This document shows, one piece after another, positions 47,578 through 57,824 of a stretch of DNA of 64,000 nucleotides. Each line of letters starts with the position of its first letter. Position 1 is the first letter of the stretch. The stretch comes from Mauremys mutica (lineage: Eukaryota; Chordata; Testudines; Geoemydidae): the NCBI RefSeq assembly GCF_020497125.1, contig NC_059084.1:9451501-9515500 (forward strand), in the 5' to 3' direction. Below the pieces are notes generated by a model. The model was not told the DNA's origin, searched no databases, and was given only the letters and a program-made list of their open reading frames with translations. A program made the position numbers and the translations under genes.

Positions 47578-47910
47578 CAGTGTTTCCCAAATTGTCTCGC
47601 TGCTTTTATAGGGAAAGCCCCTGGCAGGACTAGCCAGTTTGGCCGAACCTGTGCACACGGCAGGTAAACAATCGCAGCTCCCACTGGCCACAGTTCTCTG
47701 CTCCAGGCCAATGAGAGCCGCTGGAAGCGGCCCGGGACGAGGGACATGCTGGCCGCCACTTCCAACAGGTCCCTTTTGGCCTGTAGTTGTGAACCGCAGC
47801 CAGTGGGAGCTGCGATCGGCTGAACCAGCACATGTGGCAGGTAAACAAACTGGCCAGGCCCACCAAAGGCTTTCCCTACACAAGCGGTGTCCCAAGTTTG
47901 GGAAACGCTG
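47578..47910. mobile_element. 333-bp palindromic hAT MITE
   Basis: Ends CAGTGTTTCCCAAA (47578) and TTTGGGAAACGCTG (47910) are inverted repeats. The interior is a long fold-back: 'gggaaagcccctggcagg', 'gcaggtaaacaa', 'cgcagctcccactggcc' pair with 'ggccagtgggagctgcg'-like, 'ggcaggtaaacaaa' and 'ggctttccct' on the other side. Flanks acttacag (47570-47577) and acttgcac (47911-47918) agree at 6 of 8 positions, a worn hAT duplication. Overlapping frames on both strands (78-132 codons) are consequences of the palindrome, not genes. Confidence 0.8.
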
Positions 47911-48172
47911 ACTTGCACCAATGCAAAGGAATTTCAGCAAAGTATTATGGCCTGATGCTGATGGCTCCAACTAATAATGGCCAATAACTCTAGGTCCTAG
48001 TCCTTTGTCTTTCTCTGTTTGTACATCACTGATCACAATAAAGTAGGCTTTTTTAAAGCATGCCAGGATTTTAAGTTTGACATCTGCAGTTCCCACAAGG
48101 TTGGTAGGAAGTATGAATTCTCATACTAGCTGCTGGTTGCCACTTAGAACTTTTCTTCATACAAAGATAGAT

Positions 48173-48396
48173 ATAATACCTAGCATGTATATACATCACT
48201 CTTCATCAGTAGAACTCAAAGCGCTTTACAAAGGTGGTCAGTGGCATTATCCCCACTTTGCAGATGGGGAAATTGACACCCAAAGAGGTGAAGTGATTTA
48301 CCCAAGGTCACCCAGCAGGTCAGTGGCAGAGACAGAAATAGAACCAAGGGCTCCAGAGTCCAATCTAGTGCTCTATCCACAAAGCTACACTGTCTC
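48173..48396 (-). repeat. MIR-like CORE-SINE, near full length
   Basis: Complement of an amniote MIR: 'atacctagcatgtatatacatcactcttcatcagtagaactcaaagcgctttacaaaggtgg', 'ttatccccactttgcagatggggaaattgacac', 'aagtgatttacccaaggtcacccagcaggtcagtggcagag', 'agaaccaagggctccagagtccaatctagtgctctatccac'. The B-box-like region lies at the high-coordinate end, as expected for minus orientation. Confidence 0.8.
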
Positions 48397-49440
48397 ACAA
48401 AACCCTAGTTTTCCAATTGAATATTCCCTGTATTCAAACAGAATTCCCAGCTTCCTTAAGGTGCTTCTTTCTCAATGAAAGAGGATCCAAGAGCATGACC
48501 AGGATTTTACTGCTACAACAGGACCCTTCAAAATGCTATGCCTGCTCCGGCATTGCTGCACACCACCCAGGAATGTGGTCTTTGGAAAAGAGGAGAATCA
48601 GAAAGGTGTGTTATTGCTGTGCTTAATAGTCTGAAGGTAGAAGTGACAAGATAGGGATGCAAAACATGTTTGTTCTCACATTTTGACATTAGCTTGAGGG
48701 CCATGAACTTAAGCTGAAGAGAGGGCTGGCCACTTAAATTTCCTTGAGCTAATTTTATTAAACTTGGCATAATTTACTATATGGGATAAACGGTGAAGGA
48801 CAACAATAGCAGTAAGCATTTTAGTGGCTGATTGGAAAAATGTGAGGTACTAGTCACAATACAAGAGAGCCCTGTATTATTGAATAGCACTGTTATCTCA
48901 AGATAATTAAGGATGGGTACACTAACTAGGAATATATACAGCTTGATTAGAGCCTTTATCCAGGATGCAAACCTAACTGATTTTGAAGCTAAATCAGCTG
49001 GGTGTCTTCCCTCTACTCCTTCACATTTTTATGTGCTGCTAGCAGTTCTTCAATGGAAACAGAAATGGAAGTACTCAGGTTAACACCTACCTATTCCCAT
49101 GATATTTTTAAGTCAGTAGAAAATACTGTGAGTAGTGCCTGCTCTTGTAAGATAGCCCTTCTTTCCTTAAACTCTGGCATTGGAAGGTTTAAAAATGTAA
49201 TGTAAATGTTTTCAATTGAAATTAGAGACAAGGTGGGTGAGGTAATATCTGGACCAACTTGTGTTGTGAGAGAAACAAGCTTTGAAGCTACACTGATCTT
49301 CAATAGAAATGTCTACTAAAGATATGAAGAACACTCCAAACAAACCTTCAGTCCAAGGTTACTTTGGTCTTAAAAGACTTGATGTTGGTCAGCAGGCTGA
49401 GAAGATGAAAAGCAAATGCAGACATTCATGTGCATGATCC
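48397..49440. other. No gene recognised
   Basis: AT-rich; the 133-codon frame at 48077-48478 is explained in part by the MIR. Nothing else supported. Confidence 0.4.
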
Positions 49441-49450
49441 AAACACCCTT

Positions 49451-49552
49451 GGCCCTTTAAATCATCGGCGGAGAAGCTGGTCCAGTCTGGCACGGCATAA
49501 TAACTCTTGTCGGTATGCCATACCAGACCTTACGGGCTTACTTTCCCCTCTG
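49451..49552. mobile_element. Right-end fragment of the 23.6-kb hAT-like family
   Basis: 'ggccctttaaatcatcggcggagaagctggtccagtctggcacggcataataactcttgtcggtatgccataccagaccttacgggcttactttcccctctg' parallels 24069-24179. The terminal TTACTTTCCCCTCTG corresponds to the right inverted repeat there. The left portion is missing. Confidence 0.65.
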
Positions 49553-49719
49553 AATCCACTGCACCTGGGGGGAAGGCAGCTCTCAGCATGGTCCCCTCCC
49601 ACCCCACTCCACACATTTAATCTGGCCCTAGCATTGTTCCTGTGATCCACCATTCTTCCCTTCTTTTGAAGACTGAGTGTGGAGAAAAGGAATGGCCTCA
49701 CTGTGCCAGACATTATGAG

Positions 49720-49905
49720 TAGGATTGCCAGGTGTCTGGTTTTCGACCATAACGCCCAGTTGAAAAGGGACCCTGGCAGTTCCAGTCAGCACTGCTGACT
49801 GGGCCATTAAAAGTCCAGTCAGTGGGGCTAAGGCAGGCTAGTCCTTACCTGTACCGTGCTGTACCCTGGAAGCAGCCAGCGGGTCTAGCTCCTAGGCAGA
49901 GTGGG
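49720..49905. mobile_element. 'GGGTTGCCA' element, left part only
   Basis: 'taggattgccaggtgtctggttttcgaccataacgcccagttgaaaagggaccctggcagttccagtcagcactgctgactgggccattaaaagtccagtcag' matches the left ends of the elements at 57287 and 60907. The right terminus is not found, so this copy is truncated. Confidence 0.65.
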
Positions 49906-50484
49906 GGGCATATGCAGTGGACTCCCCCGCTCATTCAGCTTACCCTCCTGGTTCATTAGGGCACCAGACCCGTGCACCCCACCCCCTGCCGCCACTAAAT
50001 GTGTATCTCCACTGGACACAACCAAGCTGCAACAACATGAACACATTATGACATAACCTGCCCACTGGGTCCCTGAGCTGCTGAGGGAGGAGTTTAAAAA
50101 AAACCTCCCCGCCCATGCCAGTCTGGCATTGAGGGATGAATTCCTTCAGAATCCCCAAAAGGCACTAGCATGATGCTCCCAGCCAGCCTCCAAAACACAG
50201 TCCTTAGCTAATCCCATGGGGTTGTAAACTGTTGCTCTTGGGCACAGAATGGAGCCTCGGCGCTTCTCCCAGGTGTGCAGAAGCCAAGGAGCTTCACCCT
50301 TCAATAAACCAAGAAGCCCCCCTCAAGTCCATGAAACAGCTGAGTGCCACAAGGAAGGGAGGAAAAGGGAGGGGAAATTCTTAAACTGGCCCAAGAGTTT
50401 TTTCTTTCCTTTTGTTAGTTCAGACAAGGCCTCCATCTCTGAGGCTGTGGGATGAGATTAAACTATTTTATAAATGGATCCTTA
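49906..50484. other. Unassigned GC-richer sequence
   Basis: Sequence with short frames and no recognised family. It may include the decayed interior of the neighbouring element or another repeat. Confidence 0.3.
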
Positions 50485-50597
50485 ACATAGGTGCTGCCGA
50501 ACCCCTTGGCTTGAAGTGATTCCCATTCTATAGAGAGTTTACAGTTTGGTTCAGTGGCTCTCAGCACCCCCACTATACAAATTGTGCCAGCACCTCT
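50485..50597. mobile_element. 113-bp hAT-like MITE with perfect 8-bp duplication
   Basis: Inverted ends acatAGGTGCTG and CAGCACCTct enclose 'ccgaaccccttggcttgaagtgattcccattctatagagagtttacagtttggttcagtggctctcagcacccccactatacaaattgtgc'. The 8-mer gatcctta flanks both sides (50477-50484 and 50598-50605). Duplication length and inverted ends fit hAT transposition. Non-coding. Confidence 0.8.
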
Positions 50598-50605
50598 GAT
50601 CCTTA

Positions 50606-51140
50606 TATTAAATATGACCATTTTTTCTTAGTGTAGGCACAGCACGTGGCAAACTAGGCATGAGCGAAGTGATCTCTAACATAGGAATCCATCCCCCAAA
50701 CTTCTCCATACAAAATTCTGCCTACCCATAAGTCAATTGGGAATTTGCAAAGCATTGTAGGCCAGATCCCTAATTAGAGTAAACTGGCACAGCTATCGTT
50801 AAGTGATTTAATCCTGTCTTTATCAGGATGTTTGACTTCAGTTGAGCTACAGAGCTTTACATCACGTGAGGATTATGTACTAGAAAACATTCTTCTCATT
50901 TAAAAATAAAAATAAAAATTGTCAACTCAGATTTGGGTTTGGATTTTGTTTTTTGGTGAACCTACAAAGGTAACATCTTCAAAGTTCCTATCTCTGCAAA
51001 ACTGTTCAGTAAAGATTTAAACAGGAAAAAATAAATGTAAAGAATAGAACAGTGTGTATATGCATAACCACTAGCCTTGACATTTCGCATGTAGCACTTT
51101 TGTGTTCTGTTAAGGAATGTACTGTACTAGAGACTAAAAG
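50606..51140. other. No gene recognised
   Basis: AT-rich, (aaaat)n-like patch at 50901-50918. No supported feature. Confidence 0.4.
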
Positions 51141-53229
51141 ATGTATGAAACCAGGATACTGCAAATGAGAATTAGTACGTTTATGCAGGCACTGAAAAAG
51201 TGGAAACTAGGTCAAATTACAAAGGATGAATATAAACAAATAACACAAGTGTATAGGGACAAAATTAGAAAGGCTAAGGCACAAAATGAGATCAAACTAG
51301 CTAGCGACATAAAAAGTAATAAGAAAACATTCTACAAATACATTAGAAGCAAGAGGAAGACCAAGGACAGGGTAGGCCTGTTACTCAACGAGGGAGGAAA
51401 AAAAATAACAATGTGGAAATGGCAGTGGTGCTTAATGACATTTGTTTCAGTTTTCACCAAGAAGGTTGGTGGTTATTGGATGTCTACCATAGTGAATACC
51501 AGTGAAAATGAGGTAGGATCAGAAGAGGCTAAAATAGGGAAAGAAGAAGTTAAAAATTACTTAGGCAAATTAGGTGCCTTCAAGTCTCCAAGGCCTGATT
51601 AAATGCATCCTAGAATACTCAAGGAGCTGACTGAGGAGATATCTGAGCCATTAGCGATTATCTTTGAGAAGTCATGGAAGATAGAGATTCCAGAAGACTG
51701 GAACAGGGCAAATATAGTGCCCATCTATAAAAAGGGAAGTAAGGGCAACCCAGAGAATTAAAGACCAGTCAGCTTAACTTCTGTACCCAGAAAGCTAATG
51801 GAGCAAATAATTAAGCAATCAATTTGCAAACATCTAGAAGATAAGATGATATATAACAGTCAGCATGGATTTGTCAAAAATAAATCACGTCAAACCAACC
51901 TGATAGCTTTCTTTGACAGGATAACAAGCCTTGTGTATAGGGGGGAAGTGGTAGACATGGTATATCTTGATTTTTAGTAAAGCTTTTGATACTGTCCCGC
52001 ATGACCCTCTTATAAACAAACTAGGGAAATGCAACATAGATTCTATTCTAAAATGTTTTAAAAACAGAAATCTGATTCTGGGCCTGATCCTATCATTGTG
52101 GCTTAATTAACACTGTCAAGCCCATATGAAATAGGCTTCCCACCATTAGAAAAGATGGAGAACTAGTGGTCAAAGGAAATGCAACCTAGATGGAGCTACT
52201 ATAAGGTGGGTGCAAAACTGGTTGGAAAACCATTCCCAGAGAGTAGTTATCAGTGGTTCAGAGTCATGCTGGAAGGGCATAACGAGAAGGGTCCTGCAGG
52301 GATCAGTTCTGGGTCTGGTTCTGTTCAATATCTTCAACAGTGATTTAGATAATGGCATTCATAGTACACTTATAAAGTTTGCGAACGATACCAAGCTAGG
52401 AGGGGTTGCAAGTGCTTTGGAGGATAGGATTAAAATTCAAAATGATCTGGAGAAATGGTCTGAAGTAAATAGGATGAAATTCAATAAGGACAAATGCAAA
52501 GTACTCCATTTAGGAAGGAACAATCAGTTGCACGCACACAAACTAAATGGGAACTGACTGGCTAGGAAGAAGTACTGCATAAAGGGATCTGGGTTTCATA
52601 GTGAACCACAAGCTAAATATGAGTCAACAGTGTAATGCTGTTGCAAAAAAAGCAAATATCATTCTGGGATGTAGTAGCAGGAGTGTCATAAGCAAGACAC
52701 GAAAAGCAATTTTTCTGCTCTGTTTTGGCCTCAACTGGATTGTGTCCAGTTTTGGGTGCCACATTTCAGGAAGGATGTGGACAAATTGGAGAGAGTCCAG
52801 AGAAGTGCAACAAAAATGATTAAAGGTCTAGGAAACATGACCTATGAGGGAAGATTGGAAAAAATTGGGTTTGCTTAGTCTGGAGAAGAGAATACTGAGA
52901 GGGGGCATAACAGTTTTCAAGTATGCAAAAGGTTGTTACAAGGAGGAGGAAGAAAAATAGTTTTTCTTAAACTCTGGGGCTAGGACAAGAAGCAATGGGC
53001 TAAAATTGCAGGAAGGGAGGTTTAGGCTGGACATTAGGAAAAACTTCCGAACTGTCAGGATGGTTAAGCACTGGAATAAATTGCCTAGGGAGGTTGTAGA
53101 ATCTCCATCATTGGAGATTTTTAAGAGTAGGTTAGACAAACAGGAATTGTCTAGATAATTAGTCCTGCCACAAGTGCAGAGGACTGGACTAGATGACCTC
53201 TCAAGGTCCCTTCCAGTTCTATGATATTG
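51141..53229 (+). pseudogene. CR1 LINE ORF2 copy, 5'-truncated and broken
   Basis: The longest CR1 copy in the window. It starts in the linker before the reverse transcriptase ([51 protein letters not shown]), then runs through HPRILKEL, DWNRANIVPIYKKGS, RPVSLTSV, SQHGFVKNKSRQTNL and VVDMVYLDF...SKAFDTVPHDPL. After a 139-bp insert come WVQNWLENHSQRVVISG, LVLFNIFNSDL and FANDTKLGG (the catalytic FADD box with the first D changed to N), RMKFNKDKCKVLHLGRNNQL, then NMSQQCNAVAKKANIILG. The C-terminal part is frameshifted. The copy ends in the CR1 3' terminus 'gatgacctctcaaggtcccttccagttctatgatattg' at 53229. Endonuclease and ORF1 are absent. Stops at about 51601 and 51975, several frameshifts, and loss of a catalytic aspartate make it immobile. 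Confidence 0.85.
52036..52174. mobile_element. 139-bp insert in CR1 with 11-bp duplication
   Basis: The CR1 frame is interrupted between two identical copies of ggaaatgcaac (52025-52035 and 52175-52185). Removing the insert and one copy would restore the CR1 order 'aaactagggaaatgcaacctagatggagct', so the duplication is a target-site duplication. The insert 'atagattctattctaaaatg...gggcctgatcctatcattgtggcttaattaacactg...ggtcaaa' has no inverted ends and no poly(A). An 11-bp duplication suits retroposition rather than hAT. Family not recognised. Confidence 0.7.
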
Positions 53230-54661
53230 AAAGGAAGGAAATCATGGAGCTCTAACTGTGACTCATTCAATGTTCTTCCAAAGATAGTTTGCATGCTCAT
53301 GTTAATTTTTTTGAATCACAGCTGGTTATAAATTAAAACTGCACCTGTAAAGTTCTACTTCTCCTTGAAAGTCAGAACTTGTCCAAATTATGCTGTGAAT
53401 TTGTTTATATACTGTATGATTTGCATTTATAGCTTAAAACTTGACTTTTTTCCAGCTTCCCACCCTACCCCATTTCGCTGTGACCTAACTGTGTGTACAG
53501 AAGTTAGTGCATTCTAAATTAGACAAACTAAGATAAGAAAGGCCAAACTTTAGTCTTTTATGACTGTAGTGAAACATGGTTATAACTCATAGCTACAGAT
53601 AGTGTCTTATCTTTTCAAGAATAAATCTATACCAACTGATGAGATCATGTAGGTGGGATCTCTTCTAAACTTTTATTGTTCTCAATTTTTCTGTCTATTT
53701 TTTTCCAGCTACCCAGCAGTGTGCAAAAAAAGGGAGGAGGGAAAGAGGAGGAGAAACTATTATCTCTAATTATTGAACTGTTGAAGATTGGAAGGAAAAA
53801 AAAAGCTGGATTTCTTTCTGTTTGAGTTCTGAAGGATATTTGACTGAATAGTTCCTCATATAATGCCTGGATGTTTATATTGATTCACTCTATTGTTGCC
53901 TACACCACATGGAATTTTTCCATACTACTGTCTCCAATAATGGACTTATAGAAACACTTGGCCATAAATCTTTAAGCTTTTAATAACTTGGCTTAGAGCA
54001 TTAGGTCTCCACTCCATAGAAATTATAGTAGATGGTGAAAATCTCATTTTCGTAATTATTTTGCTGGGGTTTTTTTTGACAGAATAATAGACTGAAAGAC
54101 AAACTTATAGTTCACTACTTTGAGACTAGCTCAGTAAATTAAGAATTCACTGACAATGCTAGTTTACTCTGCTGGTATCACTAATAGCTTTGAAGATAAA
54201 CTGCACTAATATTCTGTATTAATCAAACTACTCTCAAATTGCGTAGGGATAATACTTCCCAATCTGTGTCTTTTTTTAAGAGGAGTTGGTTTATTTTTTT
54301 AGAATTATTGACTTAAAATATTTGGGGGGGGAGACTTTTTTGAGTTATTATATTCTTTACACAACCATATAGAGAGTTGATATTCATTCATGGTGGTTAT
54401 CAGTTTGACCTCTAATGAAAGAAGAGATTTATGGGAAACTCATTAAAGAGTCAGGTTATGACTTTAGTGATTCATTCTGGCTGATAATTAACAGCATACA
54501 CTGAAAGAGTTCTGAGAGCTCTACAAAATGAACTTAATATGAACTGTACTTACCATAGACAAGATGTTTTGAGTAGACTGGAGAAAAAAAACTTTGGTCA
54601 TTAATATGTCTCAAAAGGTTTCTCTAATTTTTTTTCTCTCTTCTTCTTGGTGCACGCTCCT

Positions 54662-54662
<1 letters not shown>

Positions 54663-54693
<31 letters not shown>
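54663..54693. repeat. (CT)n microsatellite
   Basis: About 15 uninterrupted CT dinucleotides, directly visible. Its length suggests it may be polymorphic. Confidence 0.9.
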
Positions 54694-54695
<2 letters not shown>

Positions 54696-54788
54696 GTTAC
54701 TACAGGAAGAAAACTTAATAAATGCCAACTGGCAGCTGAATCTCAAGCAGTTTTTTTTGTTTGATATAATTGGTCCTGTATGCAAGCT

Positions 54789-54833
54789 GCTATTATTGCT
54801 ATTATTATTAATTATTATTATTATTTTATTTGA
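54789..54833. repeat. (ATT)n microsatellite, imperfect
   Basis: attattgctattattattaattattattattatttta: interrupted ATT/TTA triplets. Confidence 0.8.
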
Positions 54834-55397
54834 ATTTTATTTTGCATGCTTAAATTGAGTACAGGACTGTACTTCTATTGAACTATTCACTCTAATGCAT
54901 AATAAGGATTTGCTCTCTAATGTATCCTTTTATACTAGAAACTGAAACATGGACCTAATGTGGTAGTTTTAAGTGTGGGTTTTTTCATTTTAATTTCACA
55001 GGTTTTCCTGTGATAGTTAAAATGCTGATTTACTATAGTGCTTCCAGAGATGTATTTTTAATAGATGGATAGATTCTGAAACCAAAAATAGCCTACTTTT
55101 CTAAAAATAAATAAAGTTAAGGAGACTGACAACCATGTAGTCACCTACCATGAGGGAGTTTAGGTTGTCTGTCCAGAGGATGAGAATATCATTGATTTGT
55201 ATCTCAGGTAATTATCGATTTGTAATCCTGCATAGATTTCCACCACAACTTCAACCGTCACCCAGACATCAGATTCTCTCTAGAACATTCCTGCATTATC
55301 ATTAGCTTCCTGGACACCAAGATCAGCTTCAACAATGGAACCATTCAGGCCACTATATACAAGAAACCTACATATCACCATTGTGATATACTGTACC

Positions 55398-55665
55398 CTA
55401 TATATTCACCACTGTACCCACATTCACCACTGTAATATGATTGATATGTTTCGTACAGAGTATGCCTTGGGAGGTATCATTTGAAAAGTCTTAATTTGAT
55501 GAATCTCATTCTGTTTAAATGTGTGTATCATCAGTGTACATGAATGCATAAAATTTAGCTATATATTTGTTATAGAAACATGTTGTGACTCTGGGAAACG
55601 CCCACAGATGAACTCTTCAGTAGCAACAAAGGAATGATCAACACCCAATCAGGTGTCAAGTGACC
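55398..55665. repeat. Foreign insert within the Penelope copy
   Basis: Between the RT end and the nuclease linker lies 'caccactgtaatatgattgatatgtttcgtacagagtatgccttgggaggtatcatttgaaaagtcttaatttgatg...catgttgtgactctgggaaacgcccacag'. Its text resembles a reptilian interspersed repeat that I cannot name with confidence (LTR-like). 'caccattgtgatatactg' and 'caccactgtaatatgattg' repeat imperfectly at its left edge. No clean duplication found. Confidence 0.45.
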
Positions 55666-56247
55666 CGCCTCAGAAACCAGGGCCTACTAACTCAAAGGGG
55701 CACCAGACCCTGCCATAAGAGATGCAAAACCTGCAGGCACATCTTCACTGCAACAGTGATTGATATCCCCCACAACACCTTTCAAGATCTGTGACCTGTG
55801 GTGTACCTTATCCAGTGCACTAAATGCCCTAATAACTATATGCGTGAAACCAGACAATCACTATGCTCTCAAAGCAACTCACACAGGAAAAAGTGATAGA
55901 CAAAAACACCAAATCACTTCTGGGAGAACACTTTTCGCAAAATGATTACACCATATTTGACCTCTGTTCTTGTGCTCAAAGGACACATGTACAACACTTT
56001 CAAAAGACAAACCTGGGAGCCTAAATTCAGAAGTTTGCTTGATATACTAAAATCATGATCTTAGTACAGATCCTGGATTCATGGCTTATTACAACAATCT
56101 GTAACCCACTAACCCTATTTTTTTTGACCTAGGACTGCAGAAGTGTTAATGGGCCACTTCATCTTGAATGGTGCCTTAGAATATGTTAACTATTTATGCT
56201 AAACAATCTTTTTCTGCCTCATTTTGCCCTGACGCTCTTTCCGAGAC

Positions 56248-56274
56248 CTGAAGAAGACCTCTGTGTAGCGTGCA
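56248..56274 (+). ncRNA. Hammerhead-ribozyme-like core (strongly decayed)
   Basis: CTGAAGA (56248-56254) is an exact CUGANGA box. It is followed by a weakened stem II (gacct-ctgtgt-agcgt) and GCAA where GAAA is expected. In position it matches the terminal region of the Penelope copy, where other copies in this window carry the same core. Inactive if it ever functioned here. Confidence 0.4.
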
Positions 56275-56312
56275 AGCTTGTTTTTTTTTACCAACAAGTT
56301 GGTCCAATAAAA

Positions 56313-57286
56313 GATAAAACACTGAAATATTTTAAATGAAGTATTTTGACTTTTTGTTTGCAAATTTCCCCTATTTTTTTCCTTAAAAAGAAAAGTTAGA
56401 TACGCAAACAATGTCTTGCTCCAGCTTGAACAAAACATTTTAATTCAACTCAAAATGCACTTTTGGGGGGAATTGCCAGTTAATCAAAAAAAATCCATTT
56501 TTCACACAGATCTATTCAGGTATCTTGTATTTATTGCAACTCATTTGATCTGAATGGGAATCTTCCATGTGTAAGAACCTCCAGGTTTGGCCCATTATTT
56601 GTGCACTGGTTCTAGAATTGCTTTTTGAGATATACTGGGAGATGTGAGCTACAGCACATGCAGTCACTTGTCACTAAGGGAAAAAGTCAGCATGTGCTCA
56701 CAGCCTCCAAGGCCAGGTGTCTGAGATACTGCAGTGTTTCATTATGGTTAGAATAGGAAGGAATCTTGGAGGGTGGGGTGCTGACTGTCCGCTGATAAAA
56801 GCAGATGTTTTATGTAGTGTAAGCGTCCTGTAGTTACTGGTGACATCTTTGTAACTGCACGAGAAACTGCCTTTATCTCAGACCTCGTCTTTCAGCACAT
56901 TTGTCTATGCGTTCTCAACCAAACAATACGTTTTCATTCTAAGCCCTCACAGCTCTCGCCCATTTTGTCTCTGAATCAGCTTGTAACTAGTCTAAATCTG
57001 AAGCCCCCGTGACAGGCTTCATCCCTATTGGATTTCAAACAGACTATCCTGGAATGCAACTGTGATGATCCTGTCCAGGGGCAATGACACAACTAGATTA
57101 CTCATGCTAATCACACTCCTCATGATGATACAAATAAGGTTAATTTCCCCTTATTCCTAAACTCTCCATTATAATGTATGTTATTTAAGGGCTGTAGTAG
57201 ATGTAAGTAACCAAGAGACCAAACAATTGAAGAATGTCAAGATTTAGCACAGAATGTAGGAATATTAGAACAGCTGGAAAATGTAA
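56313..57286. other. No gene recognised
   Basis: AT-rich; no supported feature. Confidence 0.4.
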
Positions 57287-57816
57287 TAGGGTTGCCAGGT
57301 GTACAGTTTTTGACCAGAACACCCAGTCGAAAAGCGACCCTGGCAGCTCTAGTCAGCACCACCGACCGGGCCGTTAAAAGTCCTGTTGGCGGTGCTGGGG
57401 GTCTAACGCAGGCTAGTGCCTACCTGTCCTGGTACCGCACCGCACCTCAGAAGTGGCCAGCAGGTCTGGCTCCTAGGCCCATGGCTCCCCACCTCGAGCA
57501 CTGGCTCCGCCCTCCCTTTGGCAGTGATTCCCGGCCAAGGGTAGCTGAGGGGGCAGTGCCTGTGGGCAAGAGCAGTGCGTGGAGCCTCCTGGTCCCTCCC
57601 TGCCTAGGAGATGGACCTGCTGGCCACTTCCAGGGTTCAGTGTGGAGTCAGGACAGGCAGAAAACCTACCTTAACCCCCCTGATGTGCTGCTGAGTGGGA
57701 GCTGCCGGAGGAAAGCCACCAGAGGAGAAGGAATGTAGTGAACGAGGGGCAGGGCCTCAAGGAAGGGGCAGGACTAGGGTGTTCAGTTTTGTGCGATAAG
57801 AAAGTTGGCAACCCTA
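57287..57816. mobile_element. 530-bp 'GGGTTGCCA' element (complete)
   Basis: Inverted ends TAGGGTTGCCA (57287) and TGGCAACCCTA (57816). Inner text 'tttttgaccagaacacccagtcgaaaagcgaccctggcagctctagtcagcaccaccgaccgggccgttaaaagtcc' recurs in three other places. Flanks aaatgtaa (57279-57286) and acatgaaa (57817-57824) agree at 6 of 8 positions, a worn 8-bp duplication. No transposase is present. The 148-codon frame at 57292-57738 is incidental to the GC-rich interior. Confidence 0.75.
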
Positions 57817-57824
57817 ACATGAAA

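Larger units (their letters stand above)
53230..55234. other. No gene recognised; two microsatellites
   Basis: Very AT-rich, with a (CT)n tract and an (ATT)n tract listed separately. No supported gene. Confidence 0.45.
55235..56312 (+). pseudogene. Penelope-like retroelement, RT and GIY-YIG remnants
   Basis: At 55235-55395 the translation gives FHHNFNRHPDIRFSLEHS and FLDTKISFNNGTIQ...IYKKPTYHH, the C-terminal end of Penelope-type reverse transcriptase (FLD-...-G-I-T-IY-KPTD). At 55690-55900 follow PCHKRCKTCRHIFTAT, then VVYLIQCTKCPNNYMRETRQSL, the CxxC linker and GIY-YIG nuclease region of Penelope-like elements (YVIQC-CP..YVGET). Later LVLKGHMYNTF keeps the family pattern. The tail 'gacctgaagaagacctctgtgtagcgtgcaagcttg...ccaacaagttggtccaataaaagat' (56244-56312) is the terminal region. 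Stops and a changed YVGET (YMRET) show it is inactive. A foreign segment separates the RT and nuclease parts. The upstream RT is missing. Confidence 0.7.

Noticed and set aside
47568..47970. Overlapping 78-132-codon frames on both strands
   Set aside because: They follow from the palindromic GC-rich MITE; the same text is read from both arms.
57292..57738. 148-codon plus frame
   Set aside because: It lies entirely inside a non-autonomous transposon whose other copies do not keep the frame.
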